Of a stretch of 64,000 nucleotides of DNA, positions 1-8,462 are shown in pieces. Positions within the stretch are counted from its first letter, which is position 1, and each line of letters begins with the position of its first letter. Source of the stretch: Erysipelotrichaceae bacterium (GTDB lineage Bacteria; Bacillota_I; Bacilli_A; Erysipelotrichales; Erysipelotrichaceae); NCBI GenBank assembly GCA_017428765.1, contig JAFRQF010000035.1, forward strand, positions 1 through 64,000, read 5' to 3'. Made by a program: the position numbers and the translations under genes. A model generated the notes under the pieces. The model saw nothing but the letters and a program-made list of their open reading frames with translations, did no database searches and had not been told where the DNA came from.

Positions 1-40
1 TGAGATTATGTTATTATTCTTTCATGAATCATTATTATGA

Positions 41-100
41 TGTTCTATTGGTGAAGCCGATCCTTATACTATACGCAAATATATTGAAAATCAGTGTTAA
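41..100 (+). pseudogene. possible tail of a decayed IS200/IS605-type transposase
   Basis: Reading from base 41 gives a short stretch containing DPYTIRKYIENQ and then a stop at 98-100. It resembles the C-terminal helix of Y1 (HUH) transposases, where the catalytic Tyr sits in a YIE.Q context; compare KQYIESQK in the intact TnpA near 41.5 kb. An in-frame stop at 38-40 lies just upstream, so the frame is broken. The rest would be outside the window. The match is a few residues long and could be chance. Confidence 0.25.
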
Positions 101-110
101 TGGCATTCAT

Positions 111-137
111 CCCATCGACTGAAGATCAATGGGTTTT
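111..137 (+). terminator. imperfect hairpin with T tract
   Basis: CCCAT at 111-115 pairs with ATGGG at 129-133 and is followed by TTTT. It may be a weak terminator, or the right-end hairpin of the decayed transposon suggested just upstream. Confidence 0.3.
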
Positions 138-207
138 CTGCAAAAAATGTATAAAAACACCGATAAAATATTGCTGATTTCTAGTATCATAATAGAAAAA
201 AACAAGT

Positions 208-1347
208 ATGCGTATCGACATGGATCTTTATGAAGAGGCGTTTGAATCGATCCGGTCCGGCAATAAGAGGATCGAGATGCGTCTCAATGATGAAAAAAGA
301 CAAAAGATTCAGGTCAATGACCTGATCTTTTTTCATAATGTCAGAAACGAGTACGATGTCCTTCGATGCAAAGTCACAAGCTTAAAGACATACAAAGACT
401 TCTTTGAATTGTATGAACATTACGATAAGGAAACGATCGGCTATAGGAAAGAAGAGAATGCTGATCCTGCAGATATGTATGAATACTATTCCGAAGAAAA
501 GATCGAAACATATGGGGCACTGGCGATCGGCATCGAATACATCGATGATCTCTACCTCGCGGACGGGCACATGCATCTGGAATACGGACCTTTAAGTACG
601 GACTATGTCATGGAATTTGTCGAAGAAGGCATACGCAAGGGCCTTGATGAGATAAATATCCTGGATCACAGTCACCGCTTCAAAGAATTTGAATGCTGCT
701 ACGAACATCTGAAGGTCTATGAGGAACAGAAAAACTGGTTAAGCAAAGAAACCAAGTTCTGTAACACCTTGGATGATTACTACAGGCTCATCGGGGATGT
801 GAAAAAGAAAGATCTTCCGATCAGGGTGAAGTTCGGACTGGAAGTATGTTATACCTCGGACACGGAAGAGCTATTGAAAAAGATTTTAAAAGACGTACAT
901 CTTGATTTTCTTACCGGAGCAGTCCACAGTGTCGATCACATCCTGTATGACATGTCATTTTCTGAAAAGCTTCTGTGGGATAGAAAAGATCCTTCTTACA
1001 TCTATCAAAGGTATTATGAAGAGATCCTTTCCCTGATCGTTTCGGGCCTGTTTGACAGGCTCGCCCATCCCGATCAGATCAAACTGTTTGATATCGATCC
1101 GGGCCGTGATCTGAGTCTTACCTATGAAAAGATCGCCGATGCATTGAAAGAAAAAGACATGTATGGGGAAAACAATACCGGCATCCATTACCGCTACGGT
1201 CATAAGGATATCGGTATCTGCGAAAAGATGCTGGAGACGTTCCGCAATAAAGACGTGAAGCTGATCTGTGCTTCCGATGCGCATAAGCCATCGGATGTCG
1301 GAACGGATATTTATATCGCTGCATTAAGAAACAAGGGGAGAAGATGA
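208..1347 (+). CDS. ASCH domain - PHP-family phosphatase fusion
   Basis: This 379-residue protein has two parts. Residues 1-110 look like an ASCH domain (start MDLYEEAFESI, then a G-x-K-x-IE-x-R motif), a fold linked to RNA or nucleotide binding. Residues 116-379 form a PHP metallophosphatase of the HisJ type. The metal ligands are visible: HMH at 121-123, HSH at 154-156, Glu212, His240, His287, Asp357 and His359. It overlaps serC by 4 bases and no serB is present in the window, so I infer it may hydrolyse phosphoserine. Histidinol phosphatase is the family-based alternative, but no his genes are nearby. There is no clear ribosome-binding site. The start could also be the Met four codons later. 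Confidence 0.75.
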   Translation: MRIDMDLYEEAFESIRSGNKRIEMRLNDEKRQKIQVNDLIFFHNVRNEYDVLRCKVTSLKTYKDFFELYEHYDKETIGYRKEENADPADMYEYYSEEKIETYGALAIGIEYIDDLYLADGHMHLEYGPLSTDYVMEFVEEGIRKGLDEINILDHSHRFKEFECCYEHLKVYEEQKNWLSKETKFCNTLDDYYRLIGDVKKKDLPIRVKFGLEVCYTSDTEELLKKILKDVHLDFLTGAVHSVDHILYDMSFSEKLLWDRKDPSYIYQRYYEEILSLIVSGLFDRLAHPDQIKLFDIDPGRDLSLTYEKIADALKEKDMYGENNTGIHYRYGHKDIGICEKMLETFRNKDVKLICASDAHKPSDVGTDIYIAALRNKGRR

Positions 1348-2432
1348 TGAAAGACAGAGTTTTCAATTTTGCGGCCGGCCCATCGATGCTGGCGGACGAA
1401 GTGCTCGATGAGCTCTATGAAGAATTCTACAATTATCAGAACACCGGCATGGCCGTCATGGAGATGTCCCATAGAGGGAAAGACTACCTGAAGATCTTTG
1501 AGGAAGCAAAGCAGAGACTTTATCGGGTCATGGAGATCCCGGAAGAATATGAAGTCTTTTTCATGCATGGGGGAGCGACAGGCCAGTTTGCGGCCGTTGC
1601 CCTGAACCTTTTGAAGGGCGATAAGGCAGACTACATCCTGACCGGCAATTTCTCTAAAAAAGCAGCTATGGAAGCAATGAAATACGGACAGGTCCATATC
1701 GCATATGACGGCAAAGATAACGGCTATCGTCATATTCCGAAACAGGAAGAACTCAGCTTTGATGAAGATTCCAAGTACGTGCATCTTTGTTCCAACAACA
1801 CGATCTTCGGGACGCAGTGGAAGACTTATCCGGATGTCAAAGGAAAGATCCTGGTAGGGGATCTTAGCTCCGATATCTTATCAAGAAAGATCGATGTCTC
1901 AAGATTCGGTCTGATCTATGCGGGAGCGCAGAAGAACATCGGCATCGCCGGTATTTCCGTCGTCATCATCCGCAAGGATCTTATCGAAACACCGATGGCC
2001 ATCACGCCGGACATCCTTTCCTATGAGCTCATGGCAAAACATGATTCGATGCTGAATACTCCGCCGACCTATCCGATCTATGTCTTGGGCAAGGTGCTCA
2101 AATGGATCGAAAAAAGCGGGGGCCTGGAAGCGATCGAAAGCCGCAACAGGGAAAAGGCGAAGATCCTTTATGATTACTTGGATACACAGAGCTTCTATAA
2201 GCCGCACGCAGAAAAAGACAGCCGTTCATTAATGAACGTCACCTTTACGACGCCGAACGAGGACCTCGATAAGAGATTCGTGAGTGAAGCGGCCGAAAGG
2301 GGCCTTGTCTCTTTGAAGGGCCATCGTCTGGTGGGAGGACTTCGCGCTTCGATCTACAATGCGATGCCAAAAGATGCTGTTGAGAAACTTGTTGAATTTA
2401 TGGATGGATTTGCCAAGGAGAATGCCTTATGA
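1344..2432 (+). CDS. serC: phosphoserine aminotransferase
   Basis: This 362-residue fold-type I PLP enzyme converts 3-phosphohydroxypyruvate and glutamate to phosphoserine and 2-oxoglutarate. The N-terminal FNFAAGPSMLADEVL signature and the PLP lysine in YAGAQKNIGIAG are present. It has typical length. It overlaps the PHP gene upstream (ATGATG at the junction, so the start may be either ATG) and serA downstream by 4 bases, so translation is probably coupled through the operon. Confidence 0.95.
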   Translation: MMKDRVFNFAAGPSMLADEVLDELYEEFYNYQNTGMAVMEMSHRGKDYLKIFEEAKQRLYRVMEIPEEYEVFFMHGGATGQFAAVALNLLKGDKADYILTGNFSKKAAMEAMKYGQVHIAYDGKDNGYRHIPKQEELSFDEDSKYVHLCSNNTIFGTQWKTYPDVKGKILVGDLSSDILSRKIDVSRFGLIYAGAQKNIGIAGISVVIIRKDLIETPMAITPDILSYELMAKHDSMLNTPPTYPIYVLGKVLKWIEKSGGLEAIESRNREKAKILYDYLDTQSFYKPHAEKDSRSLMNVTFTTPNEDLDKRFVSEAAERGLVSLKGHRLVGGLRASIYNAMPKDAVEKLVEFMDGFAKENAL

Positions 2433-3577
2433 AGATAAAACTGGCCAATAAGATCGATGAAAAGGGTCTGGAACTCTTTGATGACAGCTACGATTACTGC
2501 CCGGATATGGAAAATGAGGATGCGATACTTGTAAGAAGTGCGTCCTTACATGATTATGAGATGCCGGAAAACCTGCTGGCGATCGCCAGAGCAGGGGCAG
2601 GTGTCAACAATATCCCGATCGGAAAATGCAGTGAAAAAGGCATCGTCGTCTTCAATACGCCGGGTGCCAATGCCAATGCGGTCAAGGAGCTGAGCTTATG
2701 TTCATTATTCCTGGCATCCCGCGATATCAAATCGGGGATCCTTTGGGAAGATGAACTGGAAAATGCCGATGACTTTGCCAAATGCATCGAGAAAGGAAAA
2801 GCCGCCTTCGTCGGTCCGGAGATCACCGGCAAGAAGTTAGGCGTCCTTGGCTTAGGAGCGATCGGCGTGCTCGTGGCAAATGCAGCAGTGAAACTGGGTA
2901 TGGAAGTCTATGGCTATGATCCGTATATCTCGGTCAATTCCGCCTGGTCTTTGTCCAAGTGGGTGAAACACGTGACAGACCTTGACGAAGTGTTCAGGGA
3001 GTGCGATTACATAACTCTTCATATGCCATTTACCGAAGCGACAAAAGACATCATCGATGAAAAAGCCTTGTCGATGATGAAAGACGGCGTGCGCATCATC
3101 AACCTGGCCAGAGGCGAGCTGGTCAGCGAAGATGCCCTGATCAGGGCCTTGGAATCGGGCAAGGTGGCACGATATGTCACGGACTTTGCCTCGTACCGTC
3201 TGGTTCATACGAAGAATACCGTCTGTTTCCCGCATCTTGGCGCATCGACGCCGGAATCGGAAGAAAACTGCGCGGTCATGGCGGTAAAGGAACTCATCGA
3301 CTACCTTGAAAACGGCAATATCACCAATTCGGTCAATCTGCCTTCGATCAGTGAACCAAGATCGACATCGCACCGCATCTGCCTGATCCACAAAAACGTG
3401 CCGGGCATGCTGGCAAAACTGACTTCGATCATCGCCGACACGGGCATCAACATCGAAAACCTGGTCAACAAGGCCAGGGGAGATCTGGCCTATACGATGA
3501 TCGATACCAATTCCAACGTGGATGAAAAGGCACTCAACGAAGTGGAGAACATCATCCGGGTCAGAGTCATCTTATAA
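2429..3577 (+). CDS. serA: D-3-phosphoglycerate dehydrogenase
   Basis: This enzyme catalyses the first committed step of serine synthesis. At 382 residues it is the short form, with a C-terminal ACT domain (start near ICLIHKNVPGMLAKL) that usually senses serine. The NAD Rossmann motif GLGAIG, the catalytic Arg context NLARGELV and the catalytic His in FPHLGAST are visible. The region between them reads YVTDFASYRLVH rather than DVFxxEP, so the usual catalytic Glu is not obvious. Its start ATG overlaps the serC stop. Confidence 0.93.
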   Translation: MKIKLANKIDEKGLELFDDSYDYCPDMENEDAILVRSASLHDYEMPENLLAIARAGAGVNNIPIGKCSEKGIVVFNTPGANANAVKELSLCSLFLASRDIKSGILWEDELENADDFAKCIEKGKAAFVGPEITGKKLGVLGLGAIGVLVANAAVKLGMEVYGYDPYISVNSAWSLSKWVKHVTDLDEVFRECDYITLHMPFTEATKDIIDEKALSMMKDGVRIINLARGELVSEDALIRALESGKVARYVTDFASYRLVHTKNTVCFPHLGASTPESEENCAVMAVKELIDYLENGNITNSVNLPSISEPRSTSHRICLIHKNVPGMLAKLTSIIADTGINIENLVNKARGDLAYTMIDTNSNVDEKALNEVENIIRVRVIL

Positions 3578-3623
3578 GCCTCGTGCACGGATTCTGTTAG
3601 AATGAGGGAAACAGGAGAAAACT

Positions 3624-4046
3624 ATGTTTACTTTTCAGAAAGAATTGAACGTCAAAGCGAGCGAAGTCTACGATCTGCTTCTGGATTCGATCGCTTATGA
3701 GGCGACCGAAAAAAGCGGAAAGAAATTTGAGATAAAGGACATCGAAAAAGGCTGCCATTATACCTATAAGCGCAAAAACGGCAAAAATGAGATCACAGCC
3801 TATGTCGATGTGAAGAGACCTTCGATGGATAAGATCGAGACCCATTACGAGATGCAGGGAAACAAATATGTCTTCTCCTACAGTATCAAGCCTCTGGGTG
3901 AAGAAAAGTGCGAACTCTCATACTGTCAGGATGGCGGACAAAGCGGAGCCATCAGCGATTTCTTTATGAAACGTTCCATGTCCAAACGTTTCTCGGCGTT
4001 TGAAAAAACGATCTTGCAAAGAAGGAAAGAAAACAAAGAACAGTAA
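3624..4046 (+). CDS. DUF3284-like small protein
   Basis: This 140-residue soluble protein has the pattern I associate with DUF3284: an N-terminal strand, then VYDLLLDSIAYEATEKSGKK, then a GxxYxxKxxNGK segment. The family is common in Bacillota and Mollicutes and its function is unknown. CAGGAGAA lies 8 bases before the ATG. A TAGAAT box at about 3598 could be its -10. It is probably transcribed apart from the serine operon and ends at the terminator at 4053-4081. Confidence 0.6.
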   Translation: MFTFQKELNVKASEVYDLLLDSIAYEATEKSGKKFEIKDIEKGCHYTYKRKNGKNEITAYVDVKRPSMDKIETHYEMQGNKYVFSYSIKPLGEEKCELSYCQDGGQSGAISDFFMKRSMSKRFSAFEKTILQRRKENKEQ

Positions 4047-4052
4047 AAGAAA

Positions 4053-4081
4053 AAACCGAAGTTTGAATGAAGCTTCGGTTT
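4053..4081. terminator. bidirectional terminator
   Basis: AAACCGAAG (4053-4061) pairs with CTTCGGTTT (4073-4081). It has A-rich and T-rich flanks and lies between two convergent genes. Confidence 0.85.
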
Positions 4082-7000
4082 TATTCTTTCTTCTTACCTT
4101 TGTATTCGATGCACATCATCGTCAGGTCGTCGAACTGTTCGGCCTTGCTGACGAACTTATCGACAGCCTGCCGTACATTGAGGGAAAGCTGTTTTGGAGA
4201 TTCGTCCGGTGAAGAGTTGAGTGCCTGAAGCAGTCTGTCCATGCCAAACAGCTTGTTGTCTTTGTCGGTAGCTTCCGGGATGCCGTCGGTATATAAGAAG
4301 AGCTTGGAACCCGGCTTGAGGTCGAGTTCGTATTGCGTATACCTGATGCCTTCCATGGCACCGATGACAAGTCCGTGCTTGTCTCTCAGGATCTCAAAAT
4401 CATTTCCTGTTTCCTTGATGATCGGATATTCATGTCCGGCATTGGCGGCAACGAGCTTTCCGGTCGAGATCTCCAGTATTCCGACCCACACGGTGACGAA
4501 CATCTGTGCTTCGTTGTTGGCACAGATCGTTTCGTTGGCCTTGGTCAGTATTTCAGCCGGAGAGGCAGACAGCTGGGTACAGCTTTGAATGATGAGTTTG
4601 GAGATCATCATGAACAAAGACCCCGGAATGCCTTTGCCGGATACATCGGCAATGACCAGACACAGATGATCCTCATCGACTAAGAAGCAGTCATAGAAGT
4701 CGCCGCCCACTTCCTTGGCCGGATCCATTGAAGCATAGACTTCAAATTCCTTGCGGTTCGGGAAGACATGCGGAAGCATGCTTTGCTGTATGGCGGCTGC
4801 CGTGGATAATTCAGAAGCGATGCGCTGCTTTTCCGCCTGTTCCTTGTGCTTGAGTTCCATCGCTTTCAGACGGCGGTTCATATAGGAAGTCAAAGTGCTG
4901 TAAAGGATGAGAGCCAGCAAAGCCAGGGTCAGCAGATAGAACCAGACCTGTTCATAGAAGGCTTTCTCTTTGATGATCGTGACATTGAACGCCTTGGTGG
5001 ACTGGCCGATCGGATCGGAGATCTCCATCTTGTACTGATAGGTGCCGCCCTTCAAATTGGTGTAATAGGAGGCGGCAAGCTCCTTGCTGGTAATGGTAGT
5101 GTATTCCTTATCGAAACCTTCCAAGCGGTAGGAGACCGTCGGTTCGATCAGAGAGTAGGTGAAGATATGCGGAAGTATCGTCAGTCTCTGTGTATTGGAA
5201 GGAACGATATATCTTCCGCTTTCATCCGGATAGATACGTACGCCATCCGCTTCCAGATAAGGCAGTGTGACCTTGAGGTCGCTCACGGAATCAAACGGCT
5301 CATCGATGTTGACTTTGCCTACACCGGTCGCTCCGGCGATATATAAGTCACCATCCTCCGTCAGTTCGCTGTAGGAATTGGCGGTAGCGATGCATGGAAG
5401 GCCATTGGATCTGCCATAGTGTACGGTAGCGAAGTTTTCTTTATTCAGAAGATCATCGGCATTCGCAACGTAGATGCCGTTGCTGGTGATGACCCACATC
5501 TGATCGTTATCACTTTCGTAGAGATCGAAGATGTTGGGATATGGGAAATTTTCAATGGTTTTTACATGATACCAGGGGTCCATGTAACTTAAGGAGTTGC
5601 CGGTGACAAGCCAGTATACGTCCCGTTTTTCATCGTACTTGATACGCATGACGACGCTTGATGAAAGACCTTCATCGAGTCCGATGTGGCTGACGGTCGC
5701 ATCGTGGATGATGTAGATGCCCCCGCCGTCGGTACCGATGATGATCTCGCCGTTTCTGCCTTCCAGAAGGGTCAGGATCTCGGTGTTGATGACGCCGTCG
5801 ATCTCTGAGAAGGAAGAAGAGATCCTGCCGTTTCGGATGACGTTGACGCCGCCCGTTCCGGCAACTAAGATCGATCCGTCTTTTCCTTCGACGACCGTAC
5901 GGATCATGTTGGAGAACAGACCGTCTTCTGTATTATAGGAAGTCAGCCCGCCGTCTCTGTAGCGCACCAGGCCATGAGAACGCCAGGTCGACAGCCACAG
6001 ATTGTTTCTGGAGTCTTTGATCAGAGAACGGATACGGACACCGTCCATCATCTGGATCAGATCGAGATAAGGCAAAGCACTTGCGGAAGCGGTGACCGCT
6101 TTATGCAAAGGTATTTCTTCTACGATGCCTTCCTCGTCGAGAACGATCAGTCCGTTATCGGTAGCGATAAACAGTTTGCCATCGTACATACAGGTGGAAT
6201 TGACGACGGTATTTTCCAGACCGTATCTTTCGAAAATATCGGTGAAGCGGTTCGGTACGATCTTCATGACGCCTTGTCTGGTCGATGTGAACCACAGGTT
6301 TCCGGCATAGTCGGACATCATGTGACCGATCGAATTGTTCATCGGAACATCATCCAGAAGATGGAAACCGTCTTCTTCCAGTGTACCGATGCCGTTTCTT
6401 GAGCAGATCCAGATCTTGTCATCGAAATATTCGAATACCTGCACCTGGGACAGAGGATAAATGTTGATCGGGATCTGTATTTCAAAATCAGCGCTCAGGG
6501 AACAGTGATAGACCATTCCGTCTTTGCCTTCGATGTAGAACAGATCCGGATCTTTGGGATCCGGCAAAAGGGCACTGATGCCTTCGATCGGCGTTCCCTT
6601 GAAATCGTAATACTTGCCGATCTGTCCGTTTTCGATCGTGAAGACTTCACCGGAATTGGCCAGACAGTAGATCGTATCATCGGATGCTTTCCTCAGCTCG
6701 TATAAGAAAGTTTCCTTGACTCTTCTGTCGTCGACGATGGAAAGGTTCAGATCCTGATCGATCGCAGCGAGACCTTCCGTTGTCGCGACATAGATCGTTC
6801 CGTCGCTGTCTTCGATGATGGAACGGATGGCAGGTGAAGACAGACCGTCCTGTCTGTTCCATTTGCGCATCTGGCCTTTTACGATCATGAATACGCCGTT
6901 ATCGTTAGTGCCGACCCAAAGACGGTCCTTGGAGTCGACATAGAGGCATTTCACGCTGGTGATGCCGGTAGAAGAAGGGATCCTCTCGAATGTGCTTCCG

Positions 7001-7284
7001 TCATAGCGGATCAGACCGCTGTAGCTGCCGATCCAGATGAAGCCGTCACTTGTTTCGACGATATCATTGGCTTCCGATGTCGGAAGGCCGTTGAGATTGT
7101 TGTAAAGGACTGCGGAATAACCGTCTTCTGAGTTGATCGGATCGACCGCCACATCGCCGTTGTGTTTGCCGCCGGAATGTCCTTCATCCGCTCTGACTGA
7201 TGCATAAGGAAAACCCAACAGCAGGATCAGCGCGAACAGGACGATTTTACGGATATGGAATGTTTTCTTTTGTTTTGTATTCAT
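4081..7284 (-). CDS. extracellular beta-propeller sensor with SpoIIE/PP2C phosphatase output
   Basis: This is a 1067-residue membrane protein. It has an N-terminal signal sequence (about 1-32) and a long series of two-component-regulator-propeller repeats (W.GT..G, I.SIIEDSDGTIYVAT-like units, about 50-650). A Y_Y_Y-type Ig-like domain follows (about 690-780, ending YQYKMEISDPIGQ), then one membrane helix (VWFYLLTLALLALILY) and a cytoplasmic SpoIIE-type PP2C domain. The PP2C metal motifs GGDFYD, DVSGKG and LYTDG are present. The propeller half is the architecture of hybrid two-component sensors, but here the output is a Ser/Thr phosphatase, so it should regulate an anti-sigma or anti-anti-sigma partner, none of which is in the window. 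A TATAAT-like box on the minus strand lies 11 bases upstream of the ATG. Confidence 0.88.
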   Translation of the reverse strand: MNTKQKKTFHIRKIVLFALILLLGFPYASVRADEGHSGGKHNGDVAVDPINSEDGYSAVLYNNLNGLPTSEANDIVETSDGFIWIGSYSGLIRYDGSTFERIPSSTGITSVKCLYVDSKDRLWVGTNDNGVFMIVKGQMRKWNRQDGLSSPAIRSIIEDSDGTIYVATTEGLAAIDQDLNLSIVDDRRVKETFLYELRKASDDTIYCLANSGEVFTIENGQIGKYYDFKGTPIEGISALLPDPKDPDLFYIEGKDGMVYHCSLSADFEIQIPINIYPLSQVQVFEYFDDKIWICSRNGIGTLEEDGFHLLDDVPMNNSIGHMMSDYAGNLWFTSTRQGVMKIVPNRFTDIFERYGLENTVVNSTCMYDGKLFIATDNGLIVLDEEGIVEEIPLHKAVTASASALPYLDLIQMMDGVRIRSLIKDSRNNLWLSTWRSHGLVRYRDGGLTSYNTEDGLFSNMIRTVVEGKDGSILVAGTGGVNVIRNGRISSSFSEIDGVINTEILTLLEGRNGEIIIGTDGGGIYIIHDATVSHIGLDEGLSSSVVMRIKYDEKRDVYWLVTGNSLSYMDPWYHVKTIENFPYPNIFDLYESDNDQMWVITSNGIYVANADDLLNKENFATVHYGRSNGLPCIATANSYSELTEDGDLYIAGATGVGKVNIDEPFDSVSDLKVTLPYLEADGVRIYPDESGRYIVPSNTQRLTILPHIFTYSLIEPTVSYRLEGFDKEYTTITSKELAASYYTNLKGGTYQYKMEISDPIGQSTKAFNVTIIKEKAFYEQVWFYLLTLALLALILYSTLTSYMNRRLKAMELKHKEQAEKQRIASELSTAAAIQQSMLPHVFPNRKEFEVYASMDPAKEVGGDFYDCFLVDEDHLCLVIADVSGKGIPGSLFMMISKLIIQSCTQLSASPAEILTKANETICANNEAQMFVTVWVGILEISTGKLVAANAGHEYPIIKETGNDFEILRDKHGLVIGAMEGIRYTQYELDLKPGSKLFLYTDGIPEATDKDNKLFGMDRLLQALNSSPDESPKQLSLNVRQAVDKFVSKAEQFDDLTMMCIEYKGKKKE

Positions 7285-7425
7285 TTCTTTAGAATATTAT
7301 ATCTTAAAGATGATACCTGCTCATTGAATATTCTTGTAAAGAATAAGGTATCGCAAAAACGAACAGGTCAAATATTGCAATGAAGCCGGAAAAATGGAAT
7401 AACATAGGTATTGGCGGAGGTAATT

Positions 7426-7962
7426 ATGAAGATAGAGATCAAAGAAAAGGGGACATCCGCATTCTATAAAGAGATCGTCTGCGCTCTGGCGCAGTATATG
7501 CTGATCATGAAGAAACCTGAAAGAAAACTCAGAGATTCTTTTAAGATGCTGAAGACATATATCGGTGTATGCGGGACATTTCTTGTACTGGTGACTGCCT
7601 TGGGGATCTTCTATGGCATGGATGCCCTGACGTTCCTTTCGATCGTCGTCCTGCTGGCTGCGATCATTTTAAGTATGATGCAGCTTAACAGACTCAATCA
7701 GCTTTACAGATCATTGCAGGAAGATACGCATCTTTCCATACTGACTCTGGATGAAGAAGGGGTCGAGCTCAATAAGGAAGCTTCGCAGCTTGTCAGATTG
7801 GCCTGGGATAATGTGGCGTTCTTACGTGTCTTTGATGAATCGCTTTGTTTCTTTGGCAAAGACGCAAGAGGGATGGTCATCGCGGTCAACAGGAATCATG
7901 AAAAACAGATCCTGGACTATATCTCAGACAACGGAATCGATGTAAAGATCATCGGAAATTAA
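7426..7962 (+). CDS. YcxB-like two-helix membrane protein
   Basis: This 178-residue protein has two adjacent membrane helices (about 45-85: YIGVCGTFLVLVTALGIFYG and FLSIVVLLAAIILSMM). A C-terminal PH-like beta domain of the YcxB type follows, with the pattern LDEEGVELN, then LAWDNV, then ESLCFFGKD. Function is unknown. I chose the ATG at 7426 because GGCGGAGG ends 5 bases before it. An upstream TTG at 7411 is possible but precedes the ribosome-binding site. Confidence 0.6.
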   Translation: MKIEIKEKGTSAFYKEIVCALAQYMLIMKKPERKLRDSFKMLKTYIGVCGTFLVLVTALGIFYGMDALTFLSIVVLLAAIILSMMQLNRLNQLYRSLQEDTHLSILTLDEEGVELNKEASQLVRLAWDNVAFLRVFDESLCFFGKDARGMVIAVNRNHEKQILDYISDNGIDVKIIGN

Positions 7963-7991
7963 ACTGTCTGACAAAAAAGAATATTTGAAAT

Positions 7992-8030
7992 AAACAGTGT
8001 ATAACAGTTGACAACAGTTATACACTGTTT
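7992..8030. promoter_or_regulatory. palindromic operator of the GntR/ABC operon
   Basis: A perfect 14-base inverted repeat (7992-8005 against 8017-8030) is separated by 11 bases. The consensus half-site is AAACAGTGTATAAC. It brackets the -35 element of the operon promoter, so occupancy would block RNA polymerase. It is the likely autoregulatory site of the GntR protein that follows. Confidence 0.8.
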
Positions 8031-8036
8031 TACTAT
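8008..8036 (+). promoter_or_regulatory. sigma-A-type promoter
   Basis: TTGACA (8008-8013), a 17-base spacer and TACTAT (8031-8036). The -35 box lies inside the operator. Confidence 0.75.
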
Positions 8037-8054
8037 AAGATCGAGGTTTGATAT

Positions 8055-8462
8055 ATGCGCATAATCATCCACAATTCTTCGATGGTCCCGATCTATGAAC
8101 AGGTCGTGAACCAGATCAAAGCACAGATCATATCGGGCGAACTGAAGGACGGTGACATCCTTCCTTCCGTCAGGAATATGGCTGCAGAACTGAGGATCTC
8201 TTCTCTGACGGTCAAAAAGGCCTATGACTTTCTGGAGGAAGAGGGTCTTGTCACGACGGTCCACGGCAAGGGGACGTTCGTGAATGCGGCAGACAGTCAG
8301 ATGGCGGCGGAAGCAAGAAGAAAAGCGATCGAAGACGATCTTTCGCTTGTCATATCCAAGGCATTTACTGTCGGATTAAGTGAAGAAGAACTTAAGGAGA
8401 TCTTCGAGATCATCCTGGAGGATTACGATGATACAGATAAACGGACTGAAAAAGAAGTATAA
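8055..8462 (+). CDS. GntR-family repressor, YtrA subfamily
   Basis: This is a 135-residue regulator. The N-terminal winged helix reads VPIYEQVVNQIKAQIISGELKDGD, then ILPSVRNMAAELRISSLTVKKAY, then GLVTTVHGKGTFV. The C-terminal tail is only about 55 residues, typical of YtrA-type dimerisation rather than the long FadR or HutC effector domains. It is the first gene of the ABC operon and overlaps the next gene by 35 bases. In this subfamily the regulator represses its own exporter operon until cell-envelope stress or a drug relieves it. GAGG at 8043-8046 sits before the ATG. Confidence 0.88.
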   Translation: MRIIIHNSSMVPIYEQVVNQIKAQIISGELKDGDILPSVRNMAAELRISSLTVKKAYDFLEEEGLVTTVHGKGTFVNAADSQMAAEARRKAIEDDLSLVISKAFTVGLSEEELKEIFEIILEDYDDTDKRTEKEV

